In this document: in pieces, positions 17,447 to 25,956 of the stretch
How positions within the stretch are numbered: position 1 is the first letter of the stretch
Layout of the letters: each line of letters opens with the position of its first letter
Source of the DNA: Burkholderia catarinensis
GTDB taxonomy: Bacteria > Pseudomonadota > Gammaproteobacteria > Burkholderiales > Burkholderiaceae
Assembly: GCF_001883705.2 (NCBI RefSeq)
Contig: NZ_MDEQ02000026.1
Location: 1 to 64,000, forward strand
Reading direction: 5' to 3'
DNA length: 64,000 bases
The notes under the pieces: model-generated
Database searches by the model: none
The model's input: the letters and a program-made list of their open reading frames with translations, nothing else
Told to the model about the DNA's origin: nothing
Program-made: the position numbers and the translations under genes

Positions 17447-17643
17447 CGCGGAACGCGCTGCCGGCCAAAAGCTACCGTCGCGCTCGCGTCCAATCCGAGG
17501 GCCGATGCGGGTCGTGCAGCGCCGCCGACCGCATCGGCCCTGTCCGAGCTGCGCGTCATGCCGGACTGGGCGCGCAGCCGGGCTGGGCCGCATCGTTTCA
17601 TCCGCAAAACGGACCGCCCAGTGAAACAGTTACAACATAACGA

Positions 17644-17672
17644 TTGACGCTGGCACTACCGGCGGGTAGTGT
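17644..17672 (+). promoter_or_regulatory. Candidate promoter of the cold-shock gene
   Basis: TTGACG (17644-17649), 17 bp, TAGTGT (17667-17672). Transcription from about 17679 would give a leader of roughly 136 nt before the cold-shock start codon, the long 5' leader typical of csp genes. The rest of the 368-bp interval 17447-17814 shows no gene. Confidence 0.5.
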
Positions 17673-17814
17673 GTCGCCAGAAGTTCAAGAAGTTCGATTG
17701 CTGTTCATCAATTGCTCGCTTCCCAGCGGTATTCGTTGTCCTCTCCCTCCTTGACGCTTCAAGCGCTCTCTTTTGCAGAGCAGATTTTCTTATTTTTTTC
17801 TTCAAGGATTCTTC

Positions 17815-18018
17815 ATGGATACCGGTATCGTCAAGTGGTTCAACGACAGCAAAGGTTTTGGCTTCATCACCCCGGACAACGGCGGCGACGACCTGTTCGC
17901 TCACTTCTCCGAAGTTCGAGCCGACGGCTTCAAGACGCTGGCTGAAAATCAGAAGGTGAGCTTCGAAACGAAGCAAGGCCCGAAGGGTCTGCAAGCGGCC
18001 AACATCACGCCGCTGTAA
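17815..18018 (+). CDS. Cold-shock protein (CspA family)
   Basis: A 67-residue single-stranded nucleic-acid-binding protein, full length for the family. The order is GIVKWFND at the start, RNP1 KGFGFITP at about 13-20, RNP2-like DLFAHF near 27-32, and KVSFETKQGPKGLQAANI to the end. It acts as an RNA chaperone. The start is the ATG with AAGGA 7 nt upstream. The long pyrimidine-rich leader suggests post-transcriptional control. Confidence 0.95.
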   Translation: MDTGIVKWFNDSKGFGFITPDNGGDDLFAHFSEVRADGFKTLAENQKVSFETKQGPKGLQAANITPL

Positions 18019-18028
18019 AGTTTGAAGG

Positions 18029-18058
18029 ACCCGGCCTCCCGTCAAACGGACGCCGGGT
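18029..18058 (+). terminator. Possible hairpin after the cold-shock gene
   Basis: ACCCGGC (18029-18035) pairs with GCCGGGT (18052-18058), with an inner CCGT/ACGG pairing. It begins 10 nt after the stop codon. No T-tract follows, so termination efficiency is uncertain. Confidence 0.35.
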
Positions 18059-18301
18059 TGCAGCGACATCCTCGCGGAGCGCTTTGTCTCCCAAAGTTGG
18101 CGCGATTGCTCTTAGCTGCATCTGTTGATTCAGCAGCTTGCCGAGCGCCACACGCCTCGTTGCACTTCATTCTCCCCTCTGGCTGCAAGGCCCCTTTTCC
18201 GCTTTCCGACTGCTTCAGATTCAGCTCGCAATGGCTTTGAATCGGCGCACCCGTGCACATTTCGCACGGCACGCGCGCACTCGAACATCATTAAAATTAA
18301 A

Positions 18302-18511
18302 ATGCACAACCAACGAATTCAACAATACAACGGCTATGCCGTTCAACCCTCGGCACATCGTTTGCCCGACGGTAGCTTTTCATCCAACCTGCTGCTCGAA
18401 CGCGCCGAAGGCCGCTACCAGTTCTATTCGCTCGATTACTTCACGAGTGAAGAGCAGGCGCTGCAGCACTCGACCCGCTGGGCACGCAACTGGGTCGACA
18501 CGCGCGGTTAA
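18302..18511 (+). CDS. Small conserved protein of unknown function downstream of csp
   Basis: A 69-residue soluble protein starting at the ATG before HNQRIQQYNGYAVQPSAHRL. It ends with the pattern SEEQALQHSTRWARNWVDTR, seen in short proteobacterial proteins resembling the DUF6566 type (motif: aromatic core, then A..A..WA..WVD). No catalytic motif is visible. It lies 283 bp after the cold-shock gene with an AT-rich stretch (ATTAAAATTAAA) just upstream, so it probably has its own promoter. Function unknown. Confidence 0.6.
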   Translation: MHNQRIQQYNGYAVQPSAHRLPDGSFSSNLLLERAEGRYQFYSLDYFTSEEQALQHSTRWARNWVDTRG

Positions 18512-18585
18512 ACCGCGGTTAAACACAACGCCCGGCCATCGATCCGCCGCCGCGCGCAACGCGCCGGCGGCATGCGCCCGCCGCC

Positions 18586-19554
18586 TTACTTCAACGCACC
18601 CGCCACCTTCTTCTGCCGCCACAGGCACAGCAGATCGCACGCGACATGCGCCGCCGCGATCGCGGTGATATCCGCGTGATCGTATGCCGGCGCAACCTCG
18701 ACAACATCCGCGCCAACCAGGTTCACCGCACCGAGCCCACGCACGATCGCCAGCGCCTGCGCGGACGACAGCCCGCCCGCGACCGGCGTGCCCGTGCCGG
18801 GCGCAAACGCCGGATCGAGGCAATCGATGTCGAACGTCAGGTACGCGGGCCGCGCGCCGACGATGTCGACGATTCGCTCGACCGCCGCGCGCGGGCCGTG
18901 GTCGTGCACCCACGCGGCATCGAGCCGCTCGATCCCGAGAAAGTCGTCGTTCCACGTGCGGATGCCGACCTGCACCGACGTCGCAGGATCGATCAGCCCT
19001 TCCTTCACCGCCTTGTAGAACATCGTGCCGTGATTGAGGCTGTCCGGATCGTCGTCGGCCCACGTATCGCAGTGCGCGTCGAAATGGATCAGCGACAACG
19101 GCTTGCCGTAGCGCTCCGCGTGCGCGACCAGCAGCGGATACGTGATGTAGTGGTCGCCGCCGAGCGTCAGCATCTTCGCGCCCGAACGCAGGATCGTGCG
19201 CGCATGCTCGACGATCGCGGACTTGATCGACAGCGGGTTGTGCGCGTCGAACCAGCAGTCGCCGTAGTCGACGGCCGCGAGATCGTCGAACGGATCAAAG
19301 CCCCACGGATACGGATTGAGCTCCGCGAGCTGCACGCTCGCCGCGCGGATCGAGGCGGGCCCGAGCCGCGCGCCGGAGCGGTAAGTCGTCGCGAGGTCGA
19401 GCGGCACGCCTGAAATCGCGACATCGACGCCGTCGAGCGCGCGCGAATAGTTGCGGCGCATGAACGACAACACGCCCGCATAGGTGTTTTCGATCGAGGA
19501 GCCGTACGGCGTCGTGCGACGGATCGCGCCGTCGCCGTGGAGAAGTTCGGTCAT
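18586..19554 (-). CDS. speB: Agmatinase / ureohydrolase family enzyme
   Basis: A 322-residue binuclear manganese ureohydrolase. The metal-binding motifs are GGDHYITYP, HFDAHCDTW and the signature FDIDCLDPAFAPGTGTP. It hydrolyses agmatine to putrescine and urea; guanidinobutyrase or a related guanidino substrate cannot be excluded, so the symbol is tentative. The start is the ATG before TELLHGDG, not the longer frame. It is divergent from the lysoplasmalogenase gene and has an unusual repeat-rich promoter region. Confidence 0.85.
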   Translation of the reverse strand: MTELLHGDGAIRRTTPYGSSIENTYAGVLSFMRRNYSRALDGVDVAISGVPLDLATTYRSGARLGPASIRAASVQLAELNPYPWGFDPFDDLAAVDYGDCWFDAHNPLSIKSAIVEHARTILRSGAKMLTLGGDHYITYPLLVAHAERYGKPLSLIHFDAHCDTWADDDPDSLNHGTMFYKAVKEGLIDPATSVQVGIRTWNDDFLGIERLDAAWVHDHGPRAAVERIVDIVGARPAYLTFDIDCLDPAFAPGTGTPVAGGLSSAQALAIVRGLGAVNLVGADVVEVAPAYDHADITAIAAAHVACDLLCLWRQKKVAGALK

Positions 19555-19675
19555 GGTCGGATCTGTTTTCGTGGAGGCCGGCCCGCCCCGCTTCGCATTG
19601 GCGCGCGGGCCGGACACGGCATGGATTCATCGGGCACGCACCGGCTTGTGCATCCTGTCGCACGGCCGGGCGGGA

Positions 19676-19755
19676 CAACGACATCGACAACGGCAATACC
19701 GCGGCGATCATAGCAAGCCGAATCGATGTCGTTGCCCCGGTGCAGCCGGGGCAAC
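19676..19755 (-). promoter_or_regulatory. Promoter of the agmatinase gene framed by paired inverted repeats
   Basis: CAACGACATCGA (19676-19687) and TCGATGTCGTTG (19723-19734) are perfect 12-bp inverted copies. Midway between them is a minus-strand -10 box, TATGAT (19712-19707), with only a weak -35. The second copy overlaps another perfect hairpin, GTTGCCCCGG (19731-19740) with CCGGGGCAAC (19746-19755). The 350-bp interval 19555-19904 holds no gene. Confidence 0.5.
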
Positions 19756-19904
19756 GCGCCAAAGAAATCCGGCAGCCGCCTTGTCCCGTTTCCTAGAAGG
19801 ATTCGCCGGTTTTCGCGCGCCCTTTCTTCCGGATAATGGCCGGCAGCCGCGCCCTCGACGGCGCGCCATCCACCGCAGACAACAACAAACCGGAGACACC
19901 CGCG

Positions 19905-20576
19905 TTGATCGCCACGCTTCCCGCCACCTATCGCCGGCTCTGGCCGCTCGCCGTCACCGCCGCGCTGCTGTACGGGCTGTCGCTCGCCGCCGCGCCCTAT
20001 CCCGGCCAGGCCGCCGCGAAAACCGCGATGGGCATCCTGCTGCTCGCGGCGGGCAGCACCTGCGGCGCGCCGCGCGAACGCGCGTGGCTGTGCGCGGCGC
20101 TCGCGACCGCCGTGCTCGGCGACGTGCTGCTCGCGCTGCCCGACTGGCCGCTGTCGTTCGTCTTCGGCCTCGGCGCGTTCCTGCTCACGCACCTGTGCTA
20201 CTGCGCGATCTTCGTGCGCTGGCGTGCGCGGCCGCATGGCTGGCGCATCGTCGCGCTCGTCGGGCTATGGATCGCGGCACCGGCGTTCTACCTGGCCTTC
20301 CTCCCGCACCTCGGCGAGCTGCTGGCGCCGGTCGCCGTCTACATGCTCGTGCTGTGCGTGATGGCGAGCTTCGCGCTCGCCGCCCGCACGCACGGCCCGC
20401 TGGTCGCCGTCGGCAGCCTGATCTTCGTCGGCTCCGATACGCTGATCGGCGTCGGCCGGTTCCTCGGCGGTTTTCCCGGCATCGACTACCTGATCTGGGG
20501 CCTCTACGCGCTCGCGCAGGTCACGATCGTGGCCGGGGTTTTCCATGAGACGGCCGCCCGATCGATCCGTCCCTGA
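19905..20576 (+). CDS. Lysoplasmalogenase (YhhN/TMEM86 family) membrane protein
   Basis: A ~223-residue integral membrane protein with about eight predicted helices, matching the YhhN family, whose members cleave the vinyl-ether bond of lysoplasmalogens. Conserved points are LGDVLLALPDW near 68, FGLGAFLLTHLCY near 85, and GSLIFVGSDTLIGVGRF near 180. A TTG at 19905 has CGGAGA about 9 nt upstream and is preferred; an ATG at 19836 is open but would add a hydrophilic, poorly conserved leader. Substrate specificity in a bacterium without obvious plasmalogens is unclear. Confidence 0.8.
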   Translation: MIATLPATYRRLWPLAVTAALLYGLSLAAAPYPGQAAAKTAMGILLLAAGSTCGAPRERAWLCAALATAVLGDVLLALPDWPLSFVFGLGAFLLTHLCYCAIFVRWRARPHGWRIVALVGLWIAAPAFYLAFLPHLGELLAPVAVYMLVLCVMASFALAARTHGPLVAVGSLIFVGSDTLIGVGRFLGGFPGIDYLIWGLYALAQVTIVAGVFHETAARSIRP

Positions 20577-20743
20577 TACCGTTTCAAACAGACCGCCACG
20601 CGCCGGCAGTCTCGTCTACCGCCTCTCACGCCCTGTCGACGGCCCTTTCCGCGTCTCCCGCAATGCGGAAAGCGGCCCGTTCCAAACCCCGCTCAGCCTT
20701 TTCCCGTCTGGCTTCCCGACCTTAGAGCGCCGCTTCTAGCCTC

Positions 20744-20790
20744 TTGCGGTTTCCGGGTGCACCCACTATCGTTACATCAACCAATGTAAC
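20744..20790 (+). promoter_or_regulatory. Promoter and 20-bp palindromic operator of the BVMO operon
   Basis: TTGCGG (20744-20749), 17 bp, TATCGT (20767-20772). Overlapping the -10 end and the predicted start is GTTACAT (20771-20777), 6 bp, ATGTAAC (20784-20790), a perfect inverted repeat. This is the usual place for a TetR-type repressor. No regulator gene is adjacent. Confidence 0.6.
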
Positions 20791-20822
20791 ATTCAAAAAT
20801 GAGCCAAATCGGAGACACCCGG

Positions 20823-22406
20823 ATGAATGCTCGCACGTTGCCTTTCGGTCCACCCGGCCACGACGGCCTGGACGAAACCATCGACATCGCCATCATCGGC
20901 ACCGGCTTCGCCGGTCTCGGGATGGCGATCCGCCTGCGGCAAACAGGCGTGACCGACTTCGTCGTCCTCGAGAAGGCCGCGTCGGTCGGCGGCACGTGGC
21001 GCGACAATCATTACCCCGGGTGTGCATGCGACGTGCAATCGCACGTCTATTCGTTCTCGTTCGCGCCGAACCCGCGCTGGACGCGCATGTTCGCGCCGCA
21101 GCCGGAAATCCGCGCGTACCTGGAAGACTGCGTGCAGCGCTTCGGCATCGGCCCGCACCTGCGCCTGAACCATGAACTGCAGCGCGCCGAGTACGACGAA
21201 ACCGCGCAGCGCTGGCGCCTCACGTTCGCGAACGGCAAGCGGCTGTCCGCGCGCGTGCTGGTGTCGGGAATGGGCGGCCTGTCGCGCGCCGCGCTGCCGG
21301 CGATTCCCGGCGTCGAGAATTTCAAGGGCCGCGCGTTCCATTCGCAGCAGTGGGATCACGACTATGCGCTCGAAGGCAAGCGCGTCGCGGTGATCGGCAC
21401 CGGCGCGAGCGCGATCCAGTTCGTGCCGCAGATCGCGCCGCGCGTGAAGGCGCTCGCGCTGTTCCAGCGCACGCCGCCGTGGATCATGCCGAAGCCCGAC
21501 CGCAACCTGACCGGGCTCGAGAAGTGGCTGTTCCGCACGCTGCCGGTCACGCAGAAGGCCGTGCGCAGCGGCATCTACTGGATGCTCGAATCGCGCGTGA
21601 TCGGCTTCGCGATCCATCCGTCGCTGATGAAGAACGTGCAGAAGCTCGCGCTGCGCCACATCCGCAAGCAGGTTCCCGATCCGGAGCTGCGCAAGGTCGT
21701 CACGCCGAACTACACGCTCGGCTGCAAGCGCGTGCTGATCTCGAACGACTACTACCCGGCGCTGTCGCGCAAGAACGTCGACGTGGTCACGACCGGCATC
21801 GACCATATCGAAGCCGACGCGGTCGTGACGACCGACGGCAAGCGTCATGAAGTCGACTGCCTGATCTACGGCACCGGCTTCCAGGTTGCCGATCCGTATC
21901 CGCGCGGCGCAATCGTCGGCCGCGGCGGCCTCGACATCGTCGACGCGTGGCGCGACGGCGCGCACGCGTATCTCGGCTCGACGCTGCCCGGCTACCCGAA
22001 CTTCTTCATGATCGTCGGCCCGAACACGGGCCTCGGCCACAACTCGATGGTGTTCATGATCGAGTCGCAGATCGAATACATCCTCGGCGCGCTGCAGGCG
22101 ATGCACCGCGAGCGCGCGGATGCGATCGAGGTGCGCCCGCTCGTCGAGGCGCAGTTCAACAGCGACCTGCAGGGCAAGCTCAAGAAGGCAATCTGGTCGA
22201 CCGGCGGCTGCAAGAGCTGGTACCTCGATCCGCGCACGGGCAAGAACACGACGCTGTGGCCGGGCTTCACGTGGCGCTTCCGCCAGGCGACCGCGCGCTT
22301 CTCGATCGCCGATTACCACGCGTATCGCGCGCCGCGGCACGACACGGCCGCGCGGCCCGTCACCGCGTCCGCCGCTTCCGCTTCCACTTCCGCCGAAGCG
22401 GCCTGA
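20823..22406 (+). CDS. Baeyer-Villiger-type flavin monooxygenase
   Basis: A 527-residue FAD/NADPH monooxygenase. The FAD motif IIGTGFAGLG is near the start, followed by VGGTWRDNHYPGCACDV. The BVMO-like fingerprint FKGRAFHSQQWDHD is at about 168-181, and the NADPH motif VIGTGASAIQF follows directly. It resembles the EthA/MymA group that inserts oxygen into ketones or oxidises sulfur compounds. ATG 20823 has GGAG 8 nt upstream and is preferred over ATG 20799. First gene of a four-gene operon; the substrate is inferred to be a hydrophobic ketone. Confidence 0.88.
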   Translation: MNARTLPFGPPGHDGLDETIDIAIIGTGFAGLGMAIRLRQTGVTDFVVLEKAASVGGTWRDNHYPGCACDVQSHVYSFSFAPNPRWTRMFAPQPEIRAYLEDCVQRFGIGPHLRLNHELQRAEYDETAQRWRLTFANGKRLSARVLVSGMGGLSRAALPAIPGVENFKGRAFHSQQWDHDYALEGKRVAVIGTGASAIQFVPQIAPRVKALALFQRTPPWIMPKPDRNLTGLEKWLFRTLPVTQKAVRSGIYWMLESRVIGFAIHPSLMKNVQKLALRHIRKQVPDPELRKVVTPNYTLGCKRVLISNDYYPALSRKNVDVVTTGIDHIEADAVVTTDGKRHEVDCLIYGTGFQVADPYPRGAIVGRGGLDIVDAWRDGAHAYLGSTLPGYPNFFMIVGPNTGLGHNSMVFMIESQIEYILGALQAMHRERADAIEVRPLVEAQFNSDLQGKLKKAIWSTGGCKSWYLDPRTGKNTTLWPGFTWRFRQATARFSIADYHAYRAPRHDTAARPVTASAASASTSAEAA

Positions 22407-22427
22407 GCCAGACCAGGAGCCACCGAC

Positions 22428-23363
22428 ATGAGAGATTTCACCAACAAGGTCGCCGCGATCACGGGTGCCGGCTCGGGCATGGGCCGCGCGCTCGCGATCC
22501 AGCTCGCGCAGGCCGGCTGCCAGGTATCGCTCGCCGACAAGAACGGCGTCGGCCTCGCCGAAACCGAACGGATCGTCCGCGCGATCGCGCCGAACGTGCG
22601 CGTGTCGACGCGCATGCTCGACGTCGGCGACCGCGACGCGATGTTCGCGTGGGCCGACGACACCGCGAAGGAACACGGCAAGGTCAACCTGATCTTCAAC
22701 AACGCGGGCGTCGCGCTGTCGAGCACGATCGAAGGAATGGAATACAGCGATCTCGAGTGGATCGTGAACATCAACTTCTGGGGCGTCGTGCACGGCACGA
22801 AGGCGTTCCTGCCGCACCTGAAGGCATCGGGCGACGGCCACGTGATCAACACGTCGAGCATCTTCGGGATCTTCGCGCAGCCGGGCATGAGCGGCTACAA
22901 CGCGACCAAGTTCGCGGTGCGCGGCTTCACCGAATCGCTGCGCCAGGAGCTCGACATGATGAAGTGCGGCGTGTCGGCGACCTGCGTGCATCCGGGCGGC
23001 ATCCGCACCAACATCGCGCAGTCGAGCCGCGTCGCGAAGAACATGGTCGGCTTCATCGTCGAGAGCGAACAGCAAGGCAAGGACAGCTTCGAGAAGTTCT
23101 TCATCACGACCGCCGACGACGCCGCGCGCACGATCCTCGCCGGCGTGCGCAAGAACCAGCGCCGCGTGCTGATCGGCCGCGACGCGAAGGGCGCGGACTG
23201 GATGGCGCGCATCCTGCCGGCCGCGTACCAGGCGCTCGTCGTGCTCGCGACGCGCCGCGAGGCCGCGAAGGCCCGCCGCCATGCCGCACGCGGCGCACCG
23301 GCGGCCGCCCCGCTTCACGCCACCTACAACAACGCAGGCAATCAGGGAGGAGAACAATCATGA
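22428..23363 (+). CDS. Short-chain dehydrogenase/reductase (SadH-like)
   Basis: A 311-residue SDR. The cofactor motif is TGAGSGMGRALA at about 14-25, NNAG is near 90, and the catalytic Ser-Tyr-Lys lie in INTSSIFG and GYNATKFAV near 143-164. The C-terminal tail after 270 is alanine-rich. It interconverts alcohols and ketones and may supply the ketone to, or act on the product of, the neighbouring monooxygenase. It follows that gene by 21 bp, and its stop overlaps the next start (ATGA). Confidence 0.9.
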   Translation: MRDFTNKVAAITGAGSGMGRALAIQLAQAGCQVSLADKNGVGLAETERIVRAIAPNVRVSTRMLDVGDRDAMFAWADDTAKEHGKVNLIFNNAGVALSSTIEGMEYSDLEWIVNINFWGVVHGTKAFLPHLKASGDGHVINTSSIFGIFAQPGMSGYNATKFAVRGFTESLRQELDMMKCGVSATCVHPGGIRTNIAQSSRVAKNMVGFIVESEQQGKDSFEKFFITTADDAARTILAGVRKNQRRVLIGRDAKGADWMARILPAAYQALVVLATRREAAKARRHAARGAPAAAPLHATYNNAGNQGGEQS

Positions 23364-24265
23364 CAACCCCGAACATGATGCCCGTGCGGCGCGACATCCG
23401 GTTCGCGCTGCCGCCCGAACGCGCGAAGGACTGGCACGTGCAGGGCGTGCCGGTCACGCACTTCATGAACGCGCTGTCGCTGCTGTTCCCGGCCGGCGAA
23501 CGCTTCTTCATGGATTCGGTGCGCAACTACCGCGACCGGATCGAGGATCCCGAGCTGAAGAAGCAGGTGCTCGGCTTCATCGGCCAGGAAGCGATGCACA
23601 CGCGCGAGCACATCGAATACAACGACCTGCTGCAGTCGTCGGGCCTGCCCGCGCACAAGCTCGACAAGCGCCTGTGGACGATCCTCGGCTGGTTCAGGAA
23701 GGCGCTGCCGCATTCGATGCAGCTCGCGATCACGATCGCGCTCGAGCACTACACGGCGATCCTCGCGAACCAGCTGCTGTCGGGCCACGAACACCGGATC
23801 GACGGCTCGGTCGAAGGCTACCAGCAGATGTGGATGTGGCACGCGATGGAGGAAACCGAGCACAAGGCGGTGTCGTACGACGTATGGCGCACCGTGATGA
23901 AGCCGGGCCTCGGCAGCTACCTGCTGCGCACGGGCACGATGCTGACGACGACCGTGTTCTTCTGGACCATCGTGTTCGACTTCCACGTGCGCCTGATGCG
24001 CGCGCACCGTCGCGAACACGGCAAGTTCGGCGGCATGTGGCGCCTCGTGAAGTATCTGTACGGCCCGAAGCACGGCGTGTTCCCGAGCATCGCGCGCGAA
24101 TGGCTCGACTACTTCCGCCCGGGCTTCCACCCGTGGGACCACGACAACCACCAGTACCTGCAGGGGCTCGACACGCTGCTCGAGAACATCGACGCGACCA
24201 ACGCGCGCTATGCGACGCAGGCCGCCCCGCGCCGCGTGCCGCTGCACCCGGTTGCGCAGGCATGA
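23360..24265 (+). CDS. Predicted metal-dependent hydrolase, PF10118 family
   Basis: A 301-residue protein of the PF10118 group, which has a ferritin-like all-helical core. Several Glu/His pairs that could bind a di-metal centre are visible: GQEAMHTREHIEY near 75, ALEHYTAILA near 135, and HAMEETEHKAVSYD near 167. The reaction of the family has not been shown. A strong AGGGAGGAG precedes the ATG, which overlaps the SDR stop codon by 4 bp, indicating translational coupling. Confidence 0.82.
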   Translation: MTTPNMMPVRRDIRFALPPERAKDWHVQGVPVTHFMNALSLLFPAGERFFMDSVRNYRDRIEDPELKKQVLGFIGQEAMHTREHIEYNDLLQSSGLPAHKLDKRLWTILGWFRKALPHSMQLAITIALEHYTAILANQLLSGHEHRIDGSVEGYQQMWMWHAMEETEHKAVSYDVWRTVMKPGLGSYLLRTGTMLTTTVFFWTIVFDFHVRLMRAHRREHGKFGGMWRLVKYLYGPKHGVFPSIAREWLDYFRPGFHPWDHDNHQYLQGLDTLLENIDATNARYATQAAPRRVPLHPVAQA

Positions 24266-24269
24266 CGCC

Positions 24270-25181
24270 ATGGCGCGCGCCCACGCGATGCTGACCGTCC
24301 AGTCCGGCGACGTGAAACTCGCCGTCTACGTAAGCGGGTCGCGTCGCGCGCCGCCGCTGATCCTCGTGCACGGCTATCCCGATTCGGCGGCCGTGTGGGC
24401 GCCGATCCGCGCGCGGCTCGCGAAGCGCTACCGCGTGATCGCGTACGACGTGCGCGGCGCCGGCGCGTCCGATGCGCCGCGCCGCCGCGCCGACTACACG
24501 CTCGAGCGGCTCGCCGGCGACCTGAAGGCGGTGGCCGACGCGACCTGCGGCGGCCGGCCGTTCCATCTCGTCGGCCACGACTGGGGCTCGATCCAGTGCT
24601 GGGAGGCCGTGACCGACCCCGCGTTCCGCGGCCGGATCGCGTCGTACACGTCGATCTCGGGCCCGTGCCTCGACCACGTGTTCCGCGCGAAGATGCGGCT
24701 CAAGCAAAGCCTGAAGTCGTGGTACATCGCGTTCTTCCACCTGCCGCTCGTGCCGTCGCTGGTATGGCGGCTGGGCGGCGCGGCGCTGTGGCCGCGCTGG
24801 CTGCAGTTCACCGAACGCGTGCGCGCCGAGCGCGATCCCGTGCAACTGAAGAACGCGCTGAACGGCCTGCAGTTGTACCGCGCGAACTTTCTCGCACGGG
24901 CGCGCAAGCCGCGCGAACGGTACGCGCAGGCGCCCGTGCAGATCCTGGTGCCGGTGCGCGATCGCTACGTGACGCCGGAGATGTCGGTCGATCTCGACCG
25001 CTGGCTCGGCGAGCACGTACGCGAGGAGATCGACGGCACGCACTGGATCGTGCTGCGCCACCCGGACCTGATCGCGTCGCGGATCGACCGCTTCGCGTCC
25101 GCACACGAGCGGCCGGCGATCACGACCGCCGCGGTTCAGCGCCCCGTCGGCGCCGGCAGGCGTCTGAACAGCGTCTCGTAG
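24270..25181 (+). CDS. Alpha/beta-hydrolase, epoxide-hydrolase-like
   Basis: A 303-residue alpha/beta-fold hydrolase. The oxyanion motif is HGYPDSAAVW at 34-43 and the nucleophile elbow VGHDWGS is at 101-107, placing Asp104 as nucleophile as in epoxide hydrolases and haloalkane dehalogenases rather than Ser as in esterases. A late Asp (PVRDRYVTP) and His (DGTHWIVLRHP) complete the triad. It starts 5 nt after the PF10118 stop codon and is the last gene of the operon. Its last 46 bp overlap the convergent gene. Confidence 0.85.
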   Translation: MARAHAMLTVQSGDVKLAVYVSGSRRAPPLILVHGYPDSAAVWAPIRARLAKRYRVIAYDVRGAGASDAPRRRADYTLERLAGDLKAVADATCGGRPFHLVGHDWGSIQCWEAVTDPAFRGRIASYTSISGPCLDHVFRAKMRLKQSLKSWYIAFFHLPLVPSLVWRLGGAALWPRWLQFTERVRAERDPVQLKNALNGLQLYRANFLARARKPRERYAQAPVQILVPVRDRYVTPEMSVDLDRWLGEHVREEIDGTHWIVLRHPDLIASRIDRFASAHERPAITTAAVQRPVGAGRRLNSVS

Positions 25182-25702
25182 TCGACGACGAGCCCGTCGT
25201 CGTCGATGTCCATCTCGGCCGTGAAATCCCGGAAGATTCCTTCGTAGCGGTAGCGCCGGCCCGGCTCGATGCACGCGTAGGCCTGCTTGACCGGCGTGAC
25301 CGTCAGGTCCGGCGTCGCGATGTACGCGACATCGATCGGCCGCCGCTCGCCGCGCACGAGCCCGAGGCGGCCGATCGGCAGCGAATTCGTGAACGGCGTC
25401 GCCGCGATGTCGATGTCGACGCAGCCGTCGAGCGCCGGCAGCGCGCGGCCCGCGCCGTCGCGCCAGTGGCCGGCGCCGGCGCCGGCGCCGCACAGTTCGA
25501 GCGTGCCGCCGCCCATCACCTTGAGCACCGCGTACCTGACCCGCCACTGCGGATCGCACACGACCCGGTATGCAAGCCCGTACGCGCGGCCGTACCGCTG
25601 GCCGACCACGGCGCTTTCGACGACGATGCCGCCGCCGTTCCGGTCGAACGTCAGATGTTCGACCCCGTCGCCTTCGAGCGACGCCCAACGCACTTCGCGC
25701 AT
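25136..25702 (-). CDS. PF06475 putative glycolipid-binding protein
   Basis: A 188-residue protein of the PF06475 family (putative glycolipid-binding, related to LolA/LppX-like folds in annotation). Recognisable segments are YRVVCDPQWRVRYAVL, GHWRDGAGRALPALDGCVDI, PFTNSLPIGRLGL and the end FTAEMDIDDDGLVVDYETLF. There is no signal peptide. The start is the ATG before REVRWASLE. It is convergent with, and overlaps by 46 bp, the alpha/beta-hydrolase gene. Function is inferred from family name only. Confidence 0.75.
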   Translation of the reverse strand: MREVRWASLEGDGVEHLTFDRNGGGIVVESAVVGQRYGRAYGLAYRVVCDPQWRVRYAVLKVMGGGTLELCGAGAGAGHWRDGAGRALPALDGCVDIDIAATPFTNSLPIGRLGLVRGERRPIDVAYIATPDLTVTPVKQAYACIEPGRRYRYEGIFRDFTAEMDIDDDGLVVDYETLFRRLPAPTGR

Positions 25703-25718
25703 CCTTCCGCCTCCCGGT

Positions 25719-25879
25719 TTGCCCGATGCCGGGCATCGTCGCACAAATCGCTCAACGAAAGCGCCAACTGCCGCCCAGGTTCACTACCAAAAAGCAACGT
25801 CGCCGAAAACGCCAACGGCGCGGCGGTCACGCACGGATCGACATCCGCATTGCCCGATTCAGGGCATCACCCACAAATC
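25719..25879. repeat. Pair of ~30-bp direct repeats upstream of the urea transporter gene
   Basis: Two similar copies begin TTGCCCGAT and end CACAAATC, at 25719-25749 and 25850-25879. The first holds a perfect GATGCC-G-GGCATC palindrome; the second keeps GGGCATC. They sit in the divergent interval between the PF06475 and urea-transporter genes and are candidate regulator sites. Confidence 0.45.
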
Positions 25880-25956
25880 CTGACTATCCAGACTTCCCTA
25901 TTCCGGTGCATGGTTTTGTGTCCTATGCTCGCGGCTCATCCTGTTCCGCCGCCATC

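Noticed and set aside
20793..23357. A 854-codon open frame on the minus strand over the BVMO/SDR genes, and a similar 904-codon frame at 30343-33057 over the glutamate dehydrogenase
   Set aside because: Arg/Asp/His-rich translations without motifs. They are shadows caused by very high third-position G/C in the real genes.
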